Assembly (NCBI GenBank): GCA_040403495.1
Contig: JBBAKM010000014.1
Location: 1-64,000, forward strand
Direction of reading: 5' to 3'
DNA: 64,000 nt
DNA from: JABMMZ01 sp040403495
GTDB taxonomy: Bacteria; Bacteroidota; Bacteroidia; NS11-12g; UBA955
The notes beneath the pieces are model-generated. The model was given only the letters and a program-made list of their open reading frames with translations. It had not been told where the DNA came from and ran no database searches. Shown in pieces: positions 53,486 to 62,161 of the stretch (position 1 is the stretch's first letter; each line of letters opens with the position of its first letter). A program made the position numbers and the translations under genes.

Positions 53486-54151
53486 ATGCAAGCCAAATCT
53501 GTTCTACTAGTTGAAGACGAAAAAATTCTAAGAGAAAACATCGCTGAATTCTTAGAAGTGAAAGGTTATGAAGTCGTTCAATGCCAAAACGGGAACGAAG
53601 CATTGGGACAATTATTGGAACGTGATTTTGATATTATTGTTTCGGATATCGTTATGTCTGATTTAACTGGTACTCAGTTGCTAGAAAAAATCAGAACAAT
53701 GAAAGTCAATAAAGAAGCACCATTTATCTTTATTTCAGCCAAAACAGACCCTAAAGATATTAGAGAGTCAATGAATATTGGGGCTGATGACTATTTGCCA
53801 AAACCATTTTTGTTCCACGACTTAGAACGTTCTATACAAAAACGTTTGGAGCGTTTTGCAGAGGTTAAATCAACTTCTCAAAGTGAAGATGGTATGTATA
53901 ATAAAGTTAATGAGCTTTCACCTGCAGAGGTTAATGCGCTTTCATTGTTAAATACACTAACTAAAACCCAAAAAATTGTGTTCGAAAAGATATCTAAAGG
54001 CATTTCTTCAAATGAAATTGCTGAACAATTGGATATTTCGGTAAGAACCGTTTTGAATCACAGACACAATATCGCTAAAAAACTACAATTGCAAGGTACT
54101 TATTCAACCATGCGTTTAGGACTTAAGCTGAAGTCTAATACGATCTCTTAG
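53486..54151 (+). CDS. Response regulator, REC plus LuxR-type HTH
   Basis: 221 aa. The receiver domain (1-125) has D11/E12, the phospho-acceptor Asp54 (IIVSDIVMSD), S84 and K106 (LPKPF). A GerE/LuxR-type HTH is at about 155-215 (LTKTQKIVFEKISKGISSNEIAEQLDISVRTVLNHRHNIAKKLQL). Probably the partner of the adjacent PAS kinase. A near -7 box (TTACTTTG) lies upstream. Its targets are unknown. Confidence 0.92.
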   Translation: MQAKSVLLVEDEKILRENIAEFLEVKGYEVVQCQNGNEALGQLLERDFDIIVSDIVMSDLTGTQLLEKIRTMKVNKEAPFIFISAKTDPKDIRESMNIGADDYLPKPFLFHDLERSIQKRLERFAEVKSTSQSEDGMYNKVNELSPAEVNALSLLNTLTKTQKIVFEKISKGISSNEIAEQLDISVRTVLNHRHNIAKKLQLQGTYSTMRLGLKLKSNTIS

Positions 54152-54153
54152 TA

Positions 54154-54765
54154 CTAAAATAAGAGTGTAATATAACAAGTTACAAAACCTGTTACATATC
54201 CTACATAAAGTTGAGAGGGAGTATGAGCGTTAAGAGTTAAACGTGCCCATCCTGTTGCCCCACTTACCAATAACAAACTTACTAAAAATAAGGTGAAAAC
54301 ATTTAGATGGCTGTTCATCGTTAAGTAAAAATACAAGGCCACTAATCCACCACAACCGATGGCATGTGAACTAATGGTCCATTTGAAATTGACCAAAATA
54401 TTAATTGCAATACATAGGATTGTGCCAATTAAAAATTGAACGGGAAGTCCTGAAAAGTCATTCTTGTGCAATTGGAAAGCGGTGTAAGACAGCAGTAGCA
54501 TTATAACAGCATACGGAACCATTCGCTGTTTGGCATTTGACAAAATATAATTTGAAATAAGGTTAAATCGTTTTAATAAATACATGCTCAACAAAGGCAT
54601 TAGCAATGTATTTATTGCAATGTAAATGGAAAGTGTGTAAAATTGTTCTTCGTAAAATTTACTGTAGTAATAAGGATGAAATTTCAGAATACTGAACAAA
54701 CCCAAATTGAGTAATATTAATGGATGGGTAACAACGGAAACAAACTTAGCCGTATTTTTTAACAT
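54154..54765 (-). CDS. PAP2-like membrane protein with degenerate active site
   Basis: 203 aa with six or seven membrane helices. The C-terminal half has the layout of type 2 phosphatidic acid phosphatases: SSHAIGCGG in the place of the usual PSGH motif, and ARLTLNAHTPSQLYVGYVTGF resembling the SRxxxxxH(x)3D motif. The PSGH and final Asp are not conserved, so catalysis is uncertain. It follows the methionine gene by 7 nt (operon) and is convergent with the response regulator, 2 nt away. Confidence 0.65.
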   Translation of the reverse strand: MLKNTAKFVSVVTHPLILLNLGLFSILKFHPYYYSKFYEEQFYTLSIYIAINTLLMPLLSMYLLKRFNLISNYILSNAKQRMVPYAVIMLLLSYTAFQLHKNDFSGLPVQFLIGTILCIAINILVNFKWTISSHAIGCGGLVALYFYLTMNSHLNVFTLFLVSLLLVSGATGWARLTLNAHTPSQLYVGYVTGFVTCYITLLF

Positions 54766-54772
54766 GGTTGGT

Positions 54773-55789
54773 TTATTTTAGTTGTAATTCAGGCACTTGT
54801 CGTGGGGCGTATTTAGCTGCCACTAAAGCAATTTCTTTGATATGTTCAGGCGTTGTGCCGCAGCAGCCACCTATCATATTAACCCAACCTTCTTTCATAA
54901 ATTGTTCAACGATATTGGCCATTGCTTTGGGAGATTCATCATACTCGCCAAATTCATTGGGTAATCCTGCATTAGGGTAAGCGGTTGTGTATATCCATGA
55001 AACTTTACTTATTTCACTAATATGCGGCATCATGTCCTTGGCTCCCAATGCACAATTTAAGCCGATACTTAACAAATTGGCATGAGAAAGTGAATTCCAG
55101 AAAGCCTCAGGGGTTTGTCCACTCAATGTTCTACCACTGGCATCGGTTATAGTTCCCGAAACCATAACAGGGATATCCAATTGTCGTTCTTCTTTAATGG
55201 TGTTTATGGCAAATAAAGCAGCCTTAGCATTCAAAGTGTCAAAGATAGTTTCCACTAATAGCAAGTCAACCCCGCCATCTATTAAAGCATTGATTTGTTC
55301 ACTGTAAGCTTCGCACAGGTCGGAAAAAGTAACAGCCCTAAAGCCGGGTTGGTTTACATCAGGACTGAGTGAGGCAGTTCTATTGGTTGGTCCAATGGCA
55401 CCTGCCACAAATCTTGGTTTATCAGGATTTTTTAAAGTGTATTCATTGGCGATTTTTTTAGCGATTTTAGCCGCTTCCAAATTTATTTCTCTCACTAAAT
55501 CTTTCATGTTATAGTCTGCCATAGAGATAGATTGAGCATTGAATGTATTGGTTTCAATGATGTCTGCGCCCGCCTCTAAAAATTGACCGTGTATTTCAGA
55601 AATAATTTGCGCTTGGGTTAAAACAAGCAAATCATTGTTGCCTTTTACCAATTGTTCAATGTCTTTGAATCGTTCACCACGGTACTGTTCTTCGCTCAAA
55701 TTGTATTTTTGAATCATAGTACCCATAGCCCCATCAATAATCATGATGCGTTTACTTAAGATGTCTTTTATCGTTGTTTCTGTGCTCAT
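54773..55789 (-). CDS. Homocysteine S-methyltransferase domain protein (MetH N-terminal half)
   Basis: 338 aa from ATG 55789. Only the homocysteine-binding domain of methionine synthase is present: IMIIDGAMGTMIQKYNL, GADIIETNTFNAQSISMADY, and Zn-binding Cys in SIGLNCALGA and NMIGGCCGTTPEHI. The remaining MetH domains (folate, cobalamin, activation) are expected in a separate gene, the split-MetH arrangement of many Bacteroidota, but are not in this window. It is cotranscribed with the PAP2-like gene. A terminator separates it from lpdA. No SAM riboswitch was recognised in the 100 bp upstream. Confidence 0.88.
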   Translation of the reverse strand: MSTETTIKDILSKRIMIIDGAMGTMIQKYNLSEEQYRGERFKDIEQLVKGNNDLLVLTQAQIISEIHGQFLEAGADIIETNTFNAQSISMADYNMKDLVREINLEAAKIAKKIANEYTLKNPDKPRFVAGAIGPTNRTASLSPDVNQPGFRAVTFSDLCEAYSEQINALIDGGVDLLLVETIFDTLNAKAALFAINTIKEERQLDIPVMVSGTITDASGRTLSGQTPEAFWNSLSHANLLSIGLNCALGAKDMMPHISEISKVSWIYTTAYPNAGLPNEFGEYDESPKAMANIVEQFMKEGWVNMIGGCCGTTPEHIKEIALVAAKYAPRQVPELQLK

Positions 55790-55806
55790 TGTATTTATTT
55801 GTTTGT

Positions 55807-55852
55807 AAAAACCCCTCTTTCTGTGAATCAAATTGACAAAAAGAGGGGTTTT
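55807..55852 (-). terminator. Terminator between lpdA and the homocysteine methyltransferase gene
   Basis: AAAACCCCTCTTT and AAAGAGGGGTTTT form a 13-bp perfect stem around a 19-nt loop, with a T-run on the minus-strand 3' side. It terminates lpdA transcription. Confidence 0.78.
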
Positions 55853-55889
55853 AGAAAAAGTATTTAACTCAATTGAATGAGTTAGTGTA

Positions 55890-57275
55890 TTATAAGTGAA
55901 TACATTCGTTGTAGGCTTGCGCTACAGCTTCCATAATAGCTTCACTCATTGTAGGGTGAGGATGTATAGATTTAATGATTTCATGTCCTGTGGTTTCTAG
56001 GTTACGAGCAACAACTGCTTCAGCAATCATATCAGTTACGCCTTCACCCACCATGTGACAACCCAACCATTCGCCATATTTAGCGTCAAAAATAACTTTA
56101 ACAAATCCGTCTTTATGTCCGCTAGCACTTGCTTTTCCGCTTGCAGAGAATGGGAATTTACCCACTTTAATGTCGTAACCTTTCTCTTTGGCTTGTGCTT
56201 CGGTATAACCTACAGATGCCACCTCAGGGTGGGTGTAAGTACAACCAGGAATATTATTATAGTTGATAGGGTGTGGATGTAAACCAGCAATAGCTTCAAC
56301 ACAAGTGATGCCTTCAGCACTTGCTACGTGAGCCAAAGCAGGACCGTGAACGATATCACCAATTGCATAAACACCAGCAACATTGGTTTTGTAGAAATCA
56401 TCAACCAATACTTTGCCTTTGTCTGTTTTAACTCCTGCCGCTTCTAATCCCAAGTTTTCCAAATTAGTTACAACACCTGCTGCACTTAATACGATGTCAC
56501 ACTCAATTGTTTTCATGCCTTCTGGAGTTTTGATGCTTACTTTACAACCTTTTCCTGCAGTGTCCACAGCTTCAACAGAACTGTTAACTAAAATATCAAC
56601 ACCATTCTTTTTGTATGTTTTTTCCATCGCTTTACTTACCTCTTCGTCTTCAACAGGTAATATACGTGGCATAAATTCAACTACAGTTACTTTGGTACCC
56701 ATAGTATTATAGAAATAAGCGAACTCCATTCCTATAGCGCCTGAACCTATAACGACCATTGTTTTAGGTTGTTCAGGTAATACCATTGCTTCTCTGTATC
56801 CAATTACTTTTTTGCCATCTTGTTTGATGTTTGGTAATTCTCTACTTCTAGCACCCGTTGCTAAAATGATATGGTCAGCTTCGTGAATTTCTTTTTTACC
56901 GTCTAAATCAACTTCTACTTTTTTGCTTCCAGCCAATTTGCCGTAACCTTTGATGACAGTGATTTTGTTTTTTTTCATTAAAAACTCAATGCCTTTACTC
57001 ATGTTGTTAGCAACGCCACGGCTTCTTTTTACCACAGCTTCAAAATCATGGTTGAATTCTTTAACGGTGATGCCATAATCAGCACTGTGTTTTAAATACT
57101 CATATACTTGAGCTGATTTTAATAATGCTTTAGTAGGAATACAACCCCAATTTAAGCAAACGCCTCCTAATTCAGCTTTTTCAACTACAGCAACTGTTTT
57201 GCCTAATTGTGATGCGCGAATGGCAGCTACATAACCGCCTGGCCCGCTTCCTATAACAATGATGTCAAATTTCAT
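55890..57275 (-). CDS. lpdA: Dihydrolipoyl dehydrogenase
   Basis: 461-aa FAD flavoprotein (E3) that reoxidises dihydrolipoamide in 2-oxoacid dehydrogenases and the glycine cleavage system. FAD motif IIVIGSGPGGYVAAIRASQLG; redox disulfide GGVCLNWGCIPTKALL; NAD motif VVIGSGAIGMEFAYFY; second FAD site GVYAIGDIVHGPALAHVASAEG; catalytic His-Glu pair in HPHPTMSEAIMEA. Full length and normal. Confidence 0.96.
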   Translation of the reverse strand: MKFDIIVIGSGPGGYVAAIRASQLGKTVAVVEKAELGGVCLNWGCIPTKALLKSAQVYEYLKHSADYGITVKEFNHDFEAVVKRSRGVANNMSKGIEFLMKKNKITVIKGYGKLAGSKKVEVDLDGKKEIHEADHIILATGARSRELPNIKQDGKKVIGYREAMVLPEQPKTMVVIGSGAIGMEFAYFYNTMGTKVTVVEFMPRILPVEDEEVSKAMEKTYKKNGVDILVNSSVEAVDTAGKGCKVSIKTPEGMKTIECDIVLSAAGVVTNLENLGLEAAGVKTDKGKVLVDDFYKTNVAGVYAIGDIVHGPALAHVASAEGITCVEAIAGLHPHPINYNNIPGCTYTHPEVASVGYTEAQAKEKGYDIKVGKFPFSASGKASASGHKDGFVKVIFDAKYGEWLGCHMVGEGVTDMIAEAVVARNLETTGHEIIKSIHPHPTMSEAIMEAVAQAYNECIHL

Positions 57276-57865
57276 GATGTTAAAAATTTATTTGGTGCGA
57301 AAATACATCAAACCCTTGGTTTTTTAAAATCCAATTTTTGATTTAAATTTTGGGGTCATTTGATAGGTGCAAATTCTGTATTTAAATTAAGAAAACAATT
57401 ACAATTCCTGTCTATTTGAACGCTTTTGAAATGCAAATTTTTAAATGAGGAATGTTAAAAATATAAAATCAGAGCAAGATTTTTAAGAAGTATTGAAAAG
57501 ACTTGATGGATTTTTTGATGCATAAAAAATACAACAGAAAGTTATGAATTAGATATTAAGCCTTTTGATAGTGTAATATGAAAATAATCTTTTCCCATTT
57601 TGTTTGCCTAAGATTCTATAAAAGTTATAAAGTTGAGAATAGATAAAATTGGCTCTTCTCTGAATGATTCAGCTTAAATCAAAGGCTGAAAAAATGACCA
57701 CAATGATTAATGAAAAGAAAACTCGCTATAGAAATGATAAGGCAAATACTTAATAGGTTTTAAATTTCAACAGATGTTTTGTTGCGAAATCATGAGTAGG
57801 AGGTGGCTTTAAACATAAATTTTGAATATTATTTTTGTAGCTTTGTTGAAAATTAATCAGAAAAT
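57276..57865. other. 590-bp intergenic region, no gene recognised
   Basis: AT-rich with scattered short frames of fewer than 20 codons. It may be decayed coding sequence, but nothing was recognisable. It contains the -7 element at 57830 for the gene that follows. Confidence 0.5.
57830..57837 (+). promoter_or_regulatory. -7 promoter element
   Basis: TATTTTTG matches TAnnTTTG, 28 nt before the TTG start at 57866. Confidence 0.5.
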
Positions 57866-58705
57866 TTGAAAGCCCTTTTATTAATAACATTGTTTGTAAT
57901 TAGTACTTCATGCATTTATGCATGCAGTTGTTCGCAACAAATAGATTTTTCTTTGGAAGAATATTACTACAATGATGAAGTTTTTTTAGGAAAGTGCATT
58001 AGTGCAGAAAAAGACACAGTTTTTAATCAATTAACAAATTACATCTTTGAGGTTTTGGAATTATATAAAGGGGGAAACAAAACGCAAATTAAAATTCAAT
58101 CTGCCAATTATGGAGGAATGTGCGGCATGACATTCATTGCAGGAAATAGGTATTTGATATTTGCCAAAAATGGAAAGACAGGTATGTGTTCGGGTAATTT
58201 TGCGTTTGATTCCGATAGTTTGAATTTTTGGCATAGTGAAGGAAATTTTTTTTTAACTTTAAAAGATACTATGGTTGCTTTTAGTGGGTATGAAATGATG
58301 CAAATAATTCAAAAAACAAATAAAATTAAAATGGAAGTGCTCAGAAGGATAGCCAGCACAACCCATGGTGTTGTCAATTCTTATTTTATCAATGGAGATT
58401 TAAATTCATTTATTACTATTCAAAATGGGAAACTAAATGGTGGAGCTGAATTCTATCATCAAAATAGGAAATTAATGTTCAAAGGCTACATAGTAAATGG
58501 GAAAAAAAATGGTTTTTGTGAGGAGTATAAATTTTTATCTAAAAAAGATAATTCAGGTGATGTTTATGTTAAGGAATGGGGTGAATATCAAAACGAAACT
58601 CGTGTGGGTGTTTGGCGTTATAAAGTTTTAGATGGCAAATACCAAGAAACGAATGAAAGTATTGGTAAACCTAATAAAGGTGATGAAGGAGAAATTGAAT
58701 ATTGA
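57866..58705 (+). CDS. Exported protein with TIMP-like and MORN-like regions
   Basis: 279 aa starting at TTG: no ATG precedes the signal peptide MKALLLITLFVISTSCIYA. The mature N-terminus is CSC-containing (ACSCSQQIDFSLEEYYYNDEVFLGKCI), with FEVLELYKG and CGMTFIAGNRYLIFAKNGKTGMCS. Together these match the netrin/TIMP-like fold, which normally has the N-terminal CxC and later Cys pairs. The C-terminal about 110 residues carry MORN-like repeats (FINGDLNSFITIQNGKLNGGAEFY, GYIVNGKKNGFCEEY, GEYQNETRVGVWRY). Function unknown. The next gene starts 15 nt downstream. Confidence 0.7.
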   Translation: MKALLLITLFVISTSCIYACSCSQQIDFSLEEYYYNDEVFLGKCISAEKDTVFNQLTNYIFEVLELYKGGNKTQIKIQSANYGGMCGMTFIAGNRYLIFAKNGKTGMCSGNFAFDSDSLNFWHSEGNFFLTLKDTMVAFSGYEMMQIIQKTNKIKMEVLRRIASTTHGVVNSYFINGDLNSFITIQNGKLNGGAEFYHQNRKLMFKGYIVNGKKNGFCEEYKFLSKKDNSGDVYVKEWGEYQNETRVGVWRYKVLDGKYQETNESIGKPNKGDEGEIEY

Positions 58706-58720
58706 ATTAAAAACTATGAC

Positions 58721-59458
58721 ATGATTAAATACCTTCTTTTTGCATATTGTCTTTTAAATTCATTTCAATCTGCTTTTTCTCAAAGCGTTTTCAAAGTCAA
58801 TAAAAATAACAAAGTATATTTTGGGGTGGATAATCAAGTTAATATTATTTCAAAAGACAATCCTGATCAATTAATTGTTTTAGCCAATCAAGATACATTG
58901 ACTTACATCAACCAATCATTCTATTATAAGACATTAGATTGTGAATTGAAGCATGTAGTTGTTAAAATCGGTGTAAAAAGAAAAATGAAAAAAATAAAAT
59001 GGTTAGACAGTGCTTCTTATAATATTGAATACGTTCCTTATCCACCCATTGCTAGATGTTCTGTTGCGCCCAATGATACTATAGTTCACGCACACCTTAA
59101 TTTTGGATTGTCTATCTTTTTAGATTGTGGTGAAAGCCGAATTCCTTGTTCTCAGTTGTGCCCATATGCTAAAATTTGTGCTTTCGACTTAAAAATATTA
59201 AGAAATGATTCTTTGTTGTATCAAGAAGCACATTTTGATAAAAATGGCTTGTATTATGTAGAAGATTATTTCGTCGATGAAAATAATGATACCATTAGGA
59301 TACTTGCAGAAAATACTAGGTCAATTTCTTGGAATGCATTACATTTTTTAATTCAAAATTCTAAAAAAGGAGATGTGATTTTGTTTGAAAATGTAAAAGC
59401 AGTTTTATGTAAAAAGGACGAGGTTGATGTGAATGGTGTTAGGCTAATTATTGAGTAA
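58721..59458 (+). CDS. Exported protein, GldM C-terminal-like domains possible
   Basis: 245 aa, with signal peptide MIKYLLFAYCLLNSFQSAFSQ. The start of the body (VFKVNKNNKVYFGVDNQVNIISKDNP) and the end (GDVILFENVKAVLCKKDEVDVNGVRLIIE) resemble the periplasmic beta domains of GldM, the T9SS motor-shaft protein. There is no GldM membrane helix, so it is at most a stand-alone relative. It has a cysteine-rich stretch (DCGESRIPCSQLCPYAKIC). Likely cotranscribed with the TIMP/MORN protein. Confidence 0.55.
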   Translation: MIKYLLFAYCLLNSFQSAFSQSVFKVNKNNKVYFGVDNQVNIISKDNPDQLIVLANQDTLTYINQSFYYKTLDCELKHVVVKIGVKRKMKKIKWLDSASYNIEYVPYPPIARCSVAPNDTIVHAHLNFGLSIFLDCGESRIPCSQLCPYAKICAFDLKILRNDSLLYQEAHFDKNGLYYVEDYFVDENNDTIRILAENTRSISWNALHFLIQNSKKGDVILFENVKAVLCKKDEVDVNGVRLIIE

Positions 59459-59481
59459 TTACTTTTTTAAATATTGATTCC

Positions 59482-60690
59482 CTAACCCAACCCTTCAATT
59501 AAAAACTTCTTTAATTGAAGGTGTTTGATGCCCTCAAAACTATTGGTTTCCATTTCATCTAAACTTATAACCCATTTAGGAAAATGATCTTTTATCTTTT
59601 GAAGATTCCCAAATTCTCTTAACATTGTACTTTCATTTTGTATAGTTAATGCCACTTGAATGTAGGTTTTTTCTCCGTCTTTTTCACATACAAAATCAAT
59701 TTCTTCATTGCCCATTACCCCCACATGCACTTTGTATCCCCAAATTAACAGATGATTATAAACGATATTTTCTATGATTTTACCTCTGTCCTCAAGTCTG
59801 TATCCCCAAATGCCATTCCGAATGCCAATGTCCTCAAAATAGTATTTTTCGCCAGTCTCAAAAAGGCGTTTGCCAATAACATCGTAACGGCTAACCTTGT
59901 GCACTAAAAAAGCATTGATTAAATGATGAATGTAAGTTAAAACCTGACTGACACCCATGTTTACTTTTTGAGATTTTAAATAATCACTGATTTTATTGGC
60001 TGAAAAAAGACTCCCTGTATTGCTTGCTAAAAATAGTATCATTTGTTCTAAAAAACGCACATTTCTAATGGCATAACGATTGATAATGTCTCTGTAAACT
60101 ATTGATGAATAAATGTTTTTGAGATACTCAAAGACAACATCGTCTTGCAATGGCAAATGTTTTAAATAAGGTAATCCTCCATATTTCATGTATTTTTCCA
60201 AAGTATTTGAATGGTCTTTTAAATTGTGAAAATCTATAAACTCATCATAAGACAGACTATAAACGACGGTTTCGATATACCTGCCACTTAAGTAACCAGC
60301 AATATCTCCAGACAATAAATTGGCATTGCTACCCGTACAATACAAATCCAACTCTTCATCTAAAACCAAAGATCTTAAACCCATTTCAAATCCTTCAATA
60401 TCTTGAATTTCGTCAATAAACACATAGGTTTTTCCTTGCTTTTTTGTCATGACATAATCATGTAAATCTTTGCCAGTTTTTATAAAGTCAAAACTCAAAT
60501 CTTCTTTGTTGATATAACAAATTGTTGCTTGACTATCCTTCGCACGAATGATTTCAATGATTTGAAACAGCAGATAACTTTTGCCAACCCGTCTTTGTCC
60601 AGTAAATACTTTAATTAAGCTTTTACCAATAAAAGGTTCAACTTTGTTGATATACCTATTTCTATGGTGAATTTGAGACGAAGATTTCAT
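59482..60690 (-). CDS. AAA ATPase with DUF4143 domain
   Basis: 402 aa from ATG 60690. The P-loop is FTGQRRVGKSYLLFQII (about residues 29-45) and Walker B is YVFIDEIQDIEGFE. The middle carries YSLSYDEFIDFH and MKYGGLPYLKH. The C-terminal DUF4143 nuclease-like region has FEDIGIRNGIWGY, EDRGKIIENIVYNHLL and EIDFVCEKDGEKTYIQVAL. The family is scattered among prokaryotes, with no fixed context and no known biochemical role. Intact and isolated here. Confidence 0.88.
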   Translation of the reverse strand: MKSSSQIHHRNRYINKVEPFIGKSLIKVFTGQRRVGKSYLLFQIIEIIRAKDSQATICYINKEDLSFDFIKTGKDLHDYVMTKKQGKTYVFIDEIQDIEGFEMGLRSLVLDEELDLYCTGSNANLLSGDIAGYLSGRYIETVVYSLSYDEFIDFHNLKDHSNTLEKYMKYGGLPYLKHLPLQDDVVFEYLKNIYSSIVYRDIINRYAIRNVRFLEQMILFLASNTGSLFSANKISDYLKSQKVNMGVSQVLTYIHHLINAFLVHKVSRYDVIGKRLFETGEKYYFEDIGIRNGIWGYRLEDRGKIIENIVYNHLLIWGYKVHVGVMGNEEIDFVCEKDGEKTYIQVALTIQNESTMLREFGNLQKIKDHFPKWVISLDEMETNSFEGIKHLQLKKFLIEGLG

Positions 60691-61214
60691 ATTTTTTATA
60701 TTATATATCAAATAGAATAGGCAAAAATAATACTTTTATTCAATATGTAATACAAAATTAACTAAAATCGAAAAAGTATATGGTATGTTGTATAAAAACA
60801 TTCTCTTGTATTATTCTCCAAAATCAAAAAAAAGTATGCCATCTTGGATGAAAAGTTGAATGAGTGCGGAATAAGCTCTGTTTGGTGGCAAAAAATCGGC
60901 ATTATCGTTTGATGTTTAAACAATGGCAAGATGATTTTCTTTGTTAAAATTCAGAATTCTTGTTTGTGGTAAATGCCGACTATAATAAATAAAAAGTTCA
61001 ATAATAAGAAGCTTGAATTGAATTATAATTTGTTTCGATATTTTTCGGATTTGTTTATACACTCTTTATTAGCTTAAATTTGATTTGGAAATGAATAATT
61101 AAATATGGTATAAAGTATATTTTTTATAACAGTTTGATAATCAAAGATTATATAGTTAATTTTTATAACAAATATTCATTATCTTTGATATTAAAAAAAA
61201 AACCATCAGAATAA
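60691..61214. other. 524-bp intergenic region, no gene recognised
   Basis: AT-rich. One stretch (about 60828-60910) reads as a short open frame containing LDEKLNECGISSVWW before a stop, without recognisable homology. It ends with the promoter box of the glycosyltransferase gene. Confidence 0.5.
61180..61187 (+). promoter_or_regulatory. -7 promoter element of the glycosyltransferase gene
   Basis: TATCTTTG matches TAnnTTTG, 27 nt before ATG 61215. Confidence 0.6.
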
Positions 61215-62135
61215 ATGAATAAAATAACGGTTCTTACCTATTTACATGCAAATGAAACTCAGTTTAAAAGGTGTGTATTTGGGCTCGAAAGGCAAATATT
61301 TAAAGAGTTTGATTGGGTCATATTAACCCATCAAATGCCGATTGAACCAATTTCTATACCGCATCAAGTAATGCTTTTACCCAAAGAGATGCATGTTAAA
61401 TCTGAAGTTCTAAATTGGGCTTTACCTCAAATTAAAACTAAATATATTGCATACAATGATTCCGACGATTCTTCTTTTCCAAACCGACTGCAATTGCAAT
61501 TAGAGTTTATGGAACAAAATCCCAAAGTGGACATTTGTTCAGGAATGTTTTTTGTCAATGAATCTGAAAATACATGGCCTCTACATGAACACAATAGTAT
61601 GATTTCGGCTTATCTCTTAATTAATTCTCCAATGGCTAATCCCGTAGCTTTTTTTAGGAATAAAATTGGTGTTTTTGGGAATACACTACTTTACAATCCC
61701 AATTACATCCGTTCGCAAGATTATGACTTTTGGTATCAATGCTTAAAACAAGGGTTGCGTTTTCATAATATTCAACACCAATTGTTTTCGTATTATGTTC
61801 CAGAAAAAAAAGTGTTTAATGATTCTCAAGCAGAAACTGCTGACTTAATAAGAAACGAAATTTTACACGAAAATGGAATTTCAATTCCTGTTACTTTACA
61901 TCAAACTTATGTTACATTTTGTAAATTACAGCATGTTGACCAAGATAACTTGTTTAAATTGCTTCGTTTTATTAAAAGTTATAATTTCAAGCACCCTTTT
62001 AAGGATGCACACAAAGCATTTGCATGGCAGTTGGATTTGTATATAAAACACCATCAGTTGAGCAATAACGAGGAATTTAAACAGTTGAAAGCAAGTTTAG
62101 AAAAGCAGAGTTTGCTAAAAAGACTTTTTTCTTAA
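61215..62135 (+). CDS. Family 2 (GT-A fold) glycosyltransferase
   Basis: 306 aa, soluble. N-terminal strand ITVLTYLHANETQFKRCVFGLERQ; nucleotide/metal-binding DxD-type YNDSDDSSFPNRLQLQLEFM; acceptor/base region YIRSQDYDFWYQCLKQGLRF with the ED/QD-like motif. Sugar and acceptor unknown; surface glycan synthesis is likely. It is followed 26 nt later by an MBL-fold hydrolase on the same strand. Confidence 0.85.
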   Translation: MNKITVLTYLHANETQFKRCVFGLERQIFKEFDWVILTHQMPIEPISIPHQVMLLPKEMHVKSEVLNWALPQIKTKYIAYNDSDDSSFPNRLQLQLEFMEQNPKVDICSGMFFVNESENTWPLHEHNSMISAYLLINSPMANPVAFFRNKIGVFGNTLLYNPNYIRSQDYDFWYQCLKQGLRFHNIQHQLFSYYVPEKKVFNDSQAETADLIRNEILHENGISIPVTLHQTYVTFCKLQHVDQDNLFKLLRFIKSYNFKHPFKDAHKAFAWQLDLYIKHHQLSNNEEFKQLKASLEKQSLLKRLFS

Positions 62136-62161
62136 TTCAAATCAATTCTTAAATTCGTGCC

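Noticed and set aside
55790..55889. SAM or cobalamin riboswitch before the homocysteine methyltransferase gene
   Set aside because: Only the lpdA terminator hairpin is visible here; no riboswitch core motif was found in the short leader.
57400..57800. Short plus-strand frames in the 590-bp gap as small genes or a decayed transposase
   Set aside because: The frames are under 20 codons, have no start signals or recognisable family and are interrupted by stops.
59492..59521. Perfect 12-bp stem considered as a terminator for the DUF4143 ATPase or its convergent neighbour
   Set aside because: It lies within the last codons of the ATPase frame and no T-run follows on either strand, so termination is not supported.
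59482..60690. The DUF4143 ATPase considered as part of a defence island
   Set aside because: No nuclease, methylase, toxin or other defence gene lies beside it; the family is common as isolated genes.
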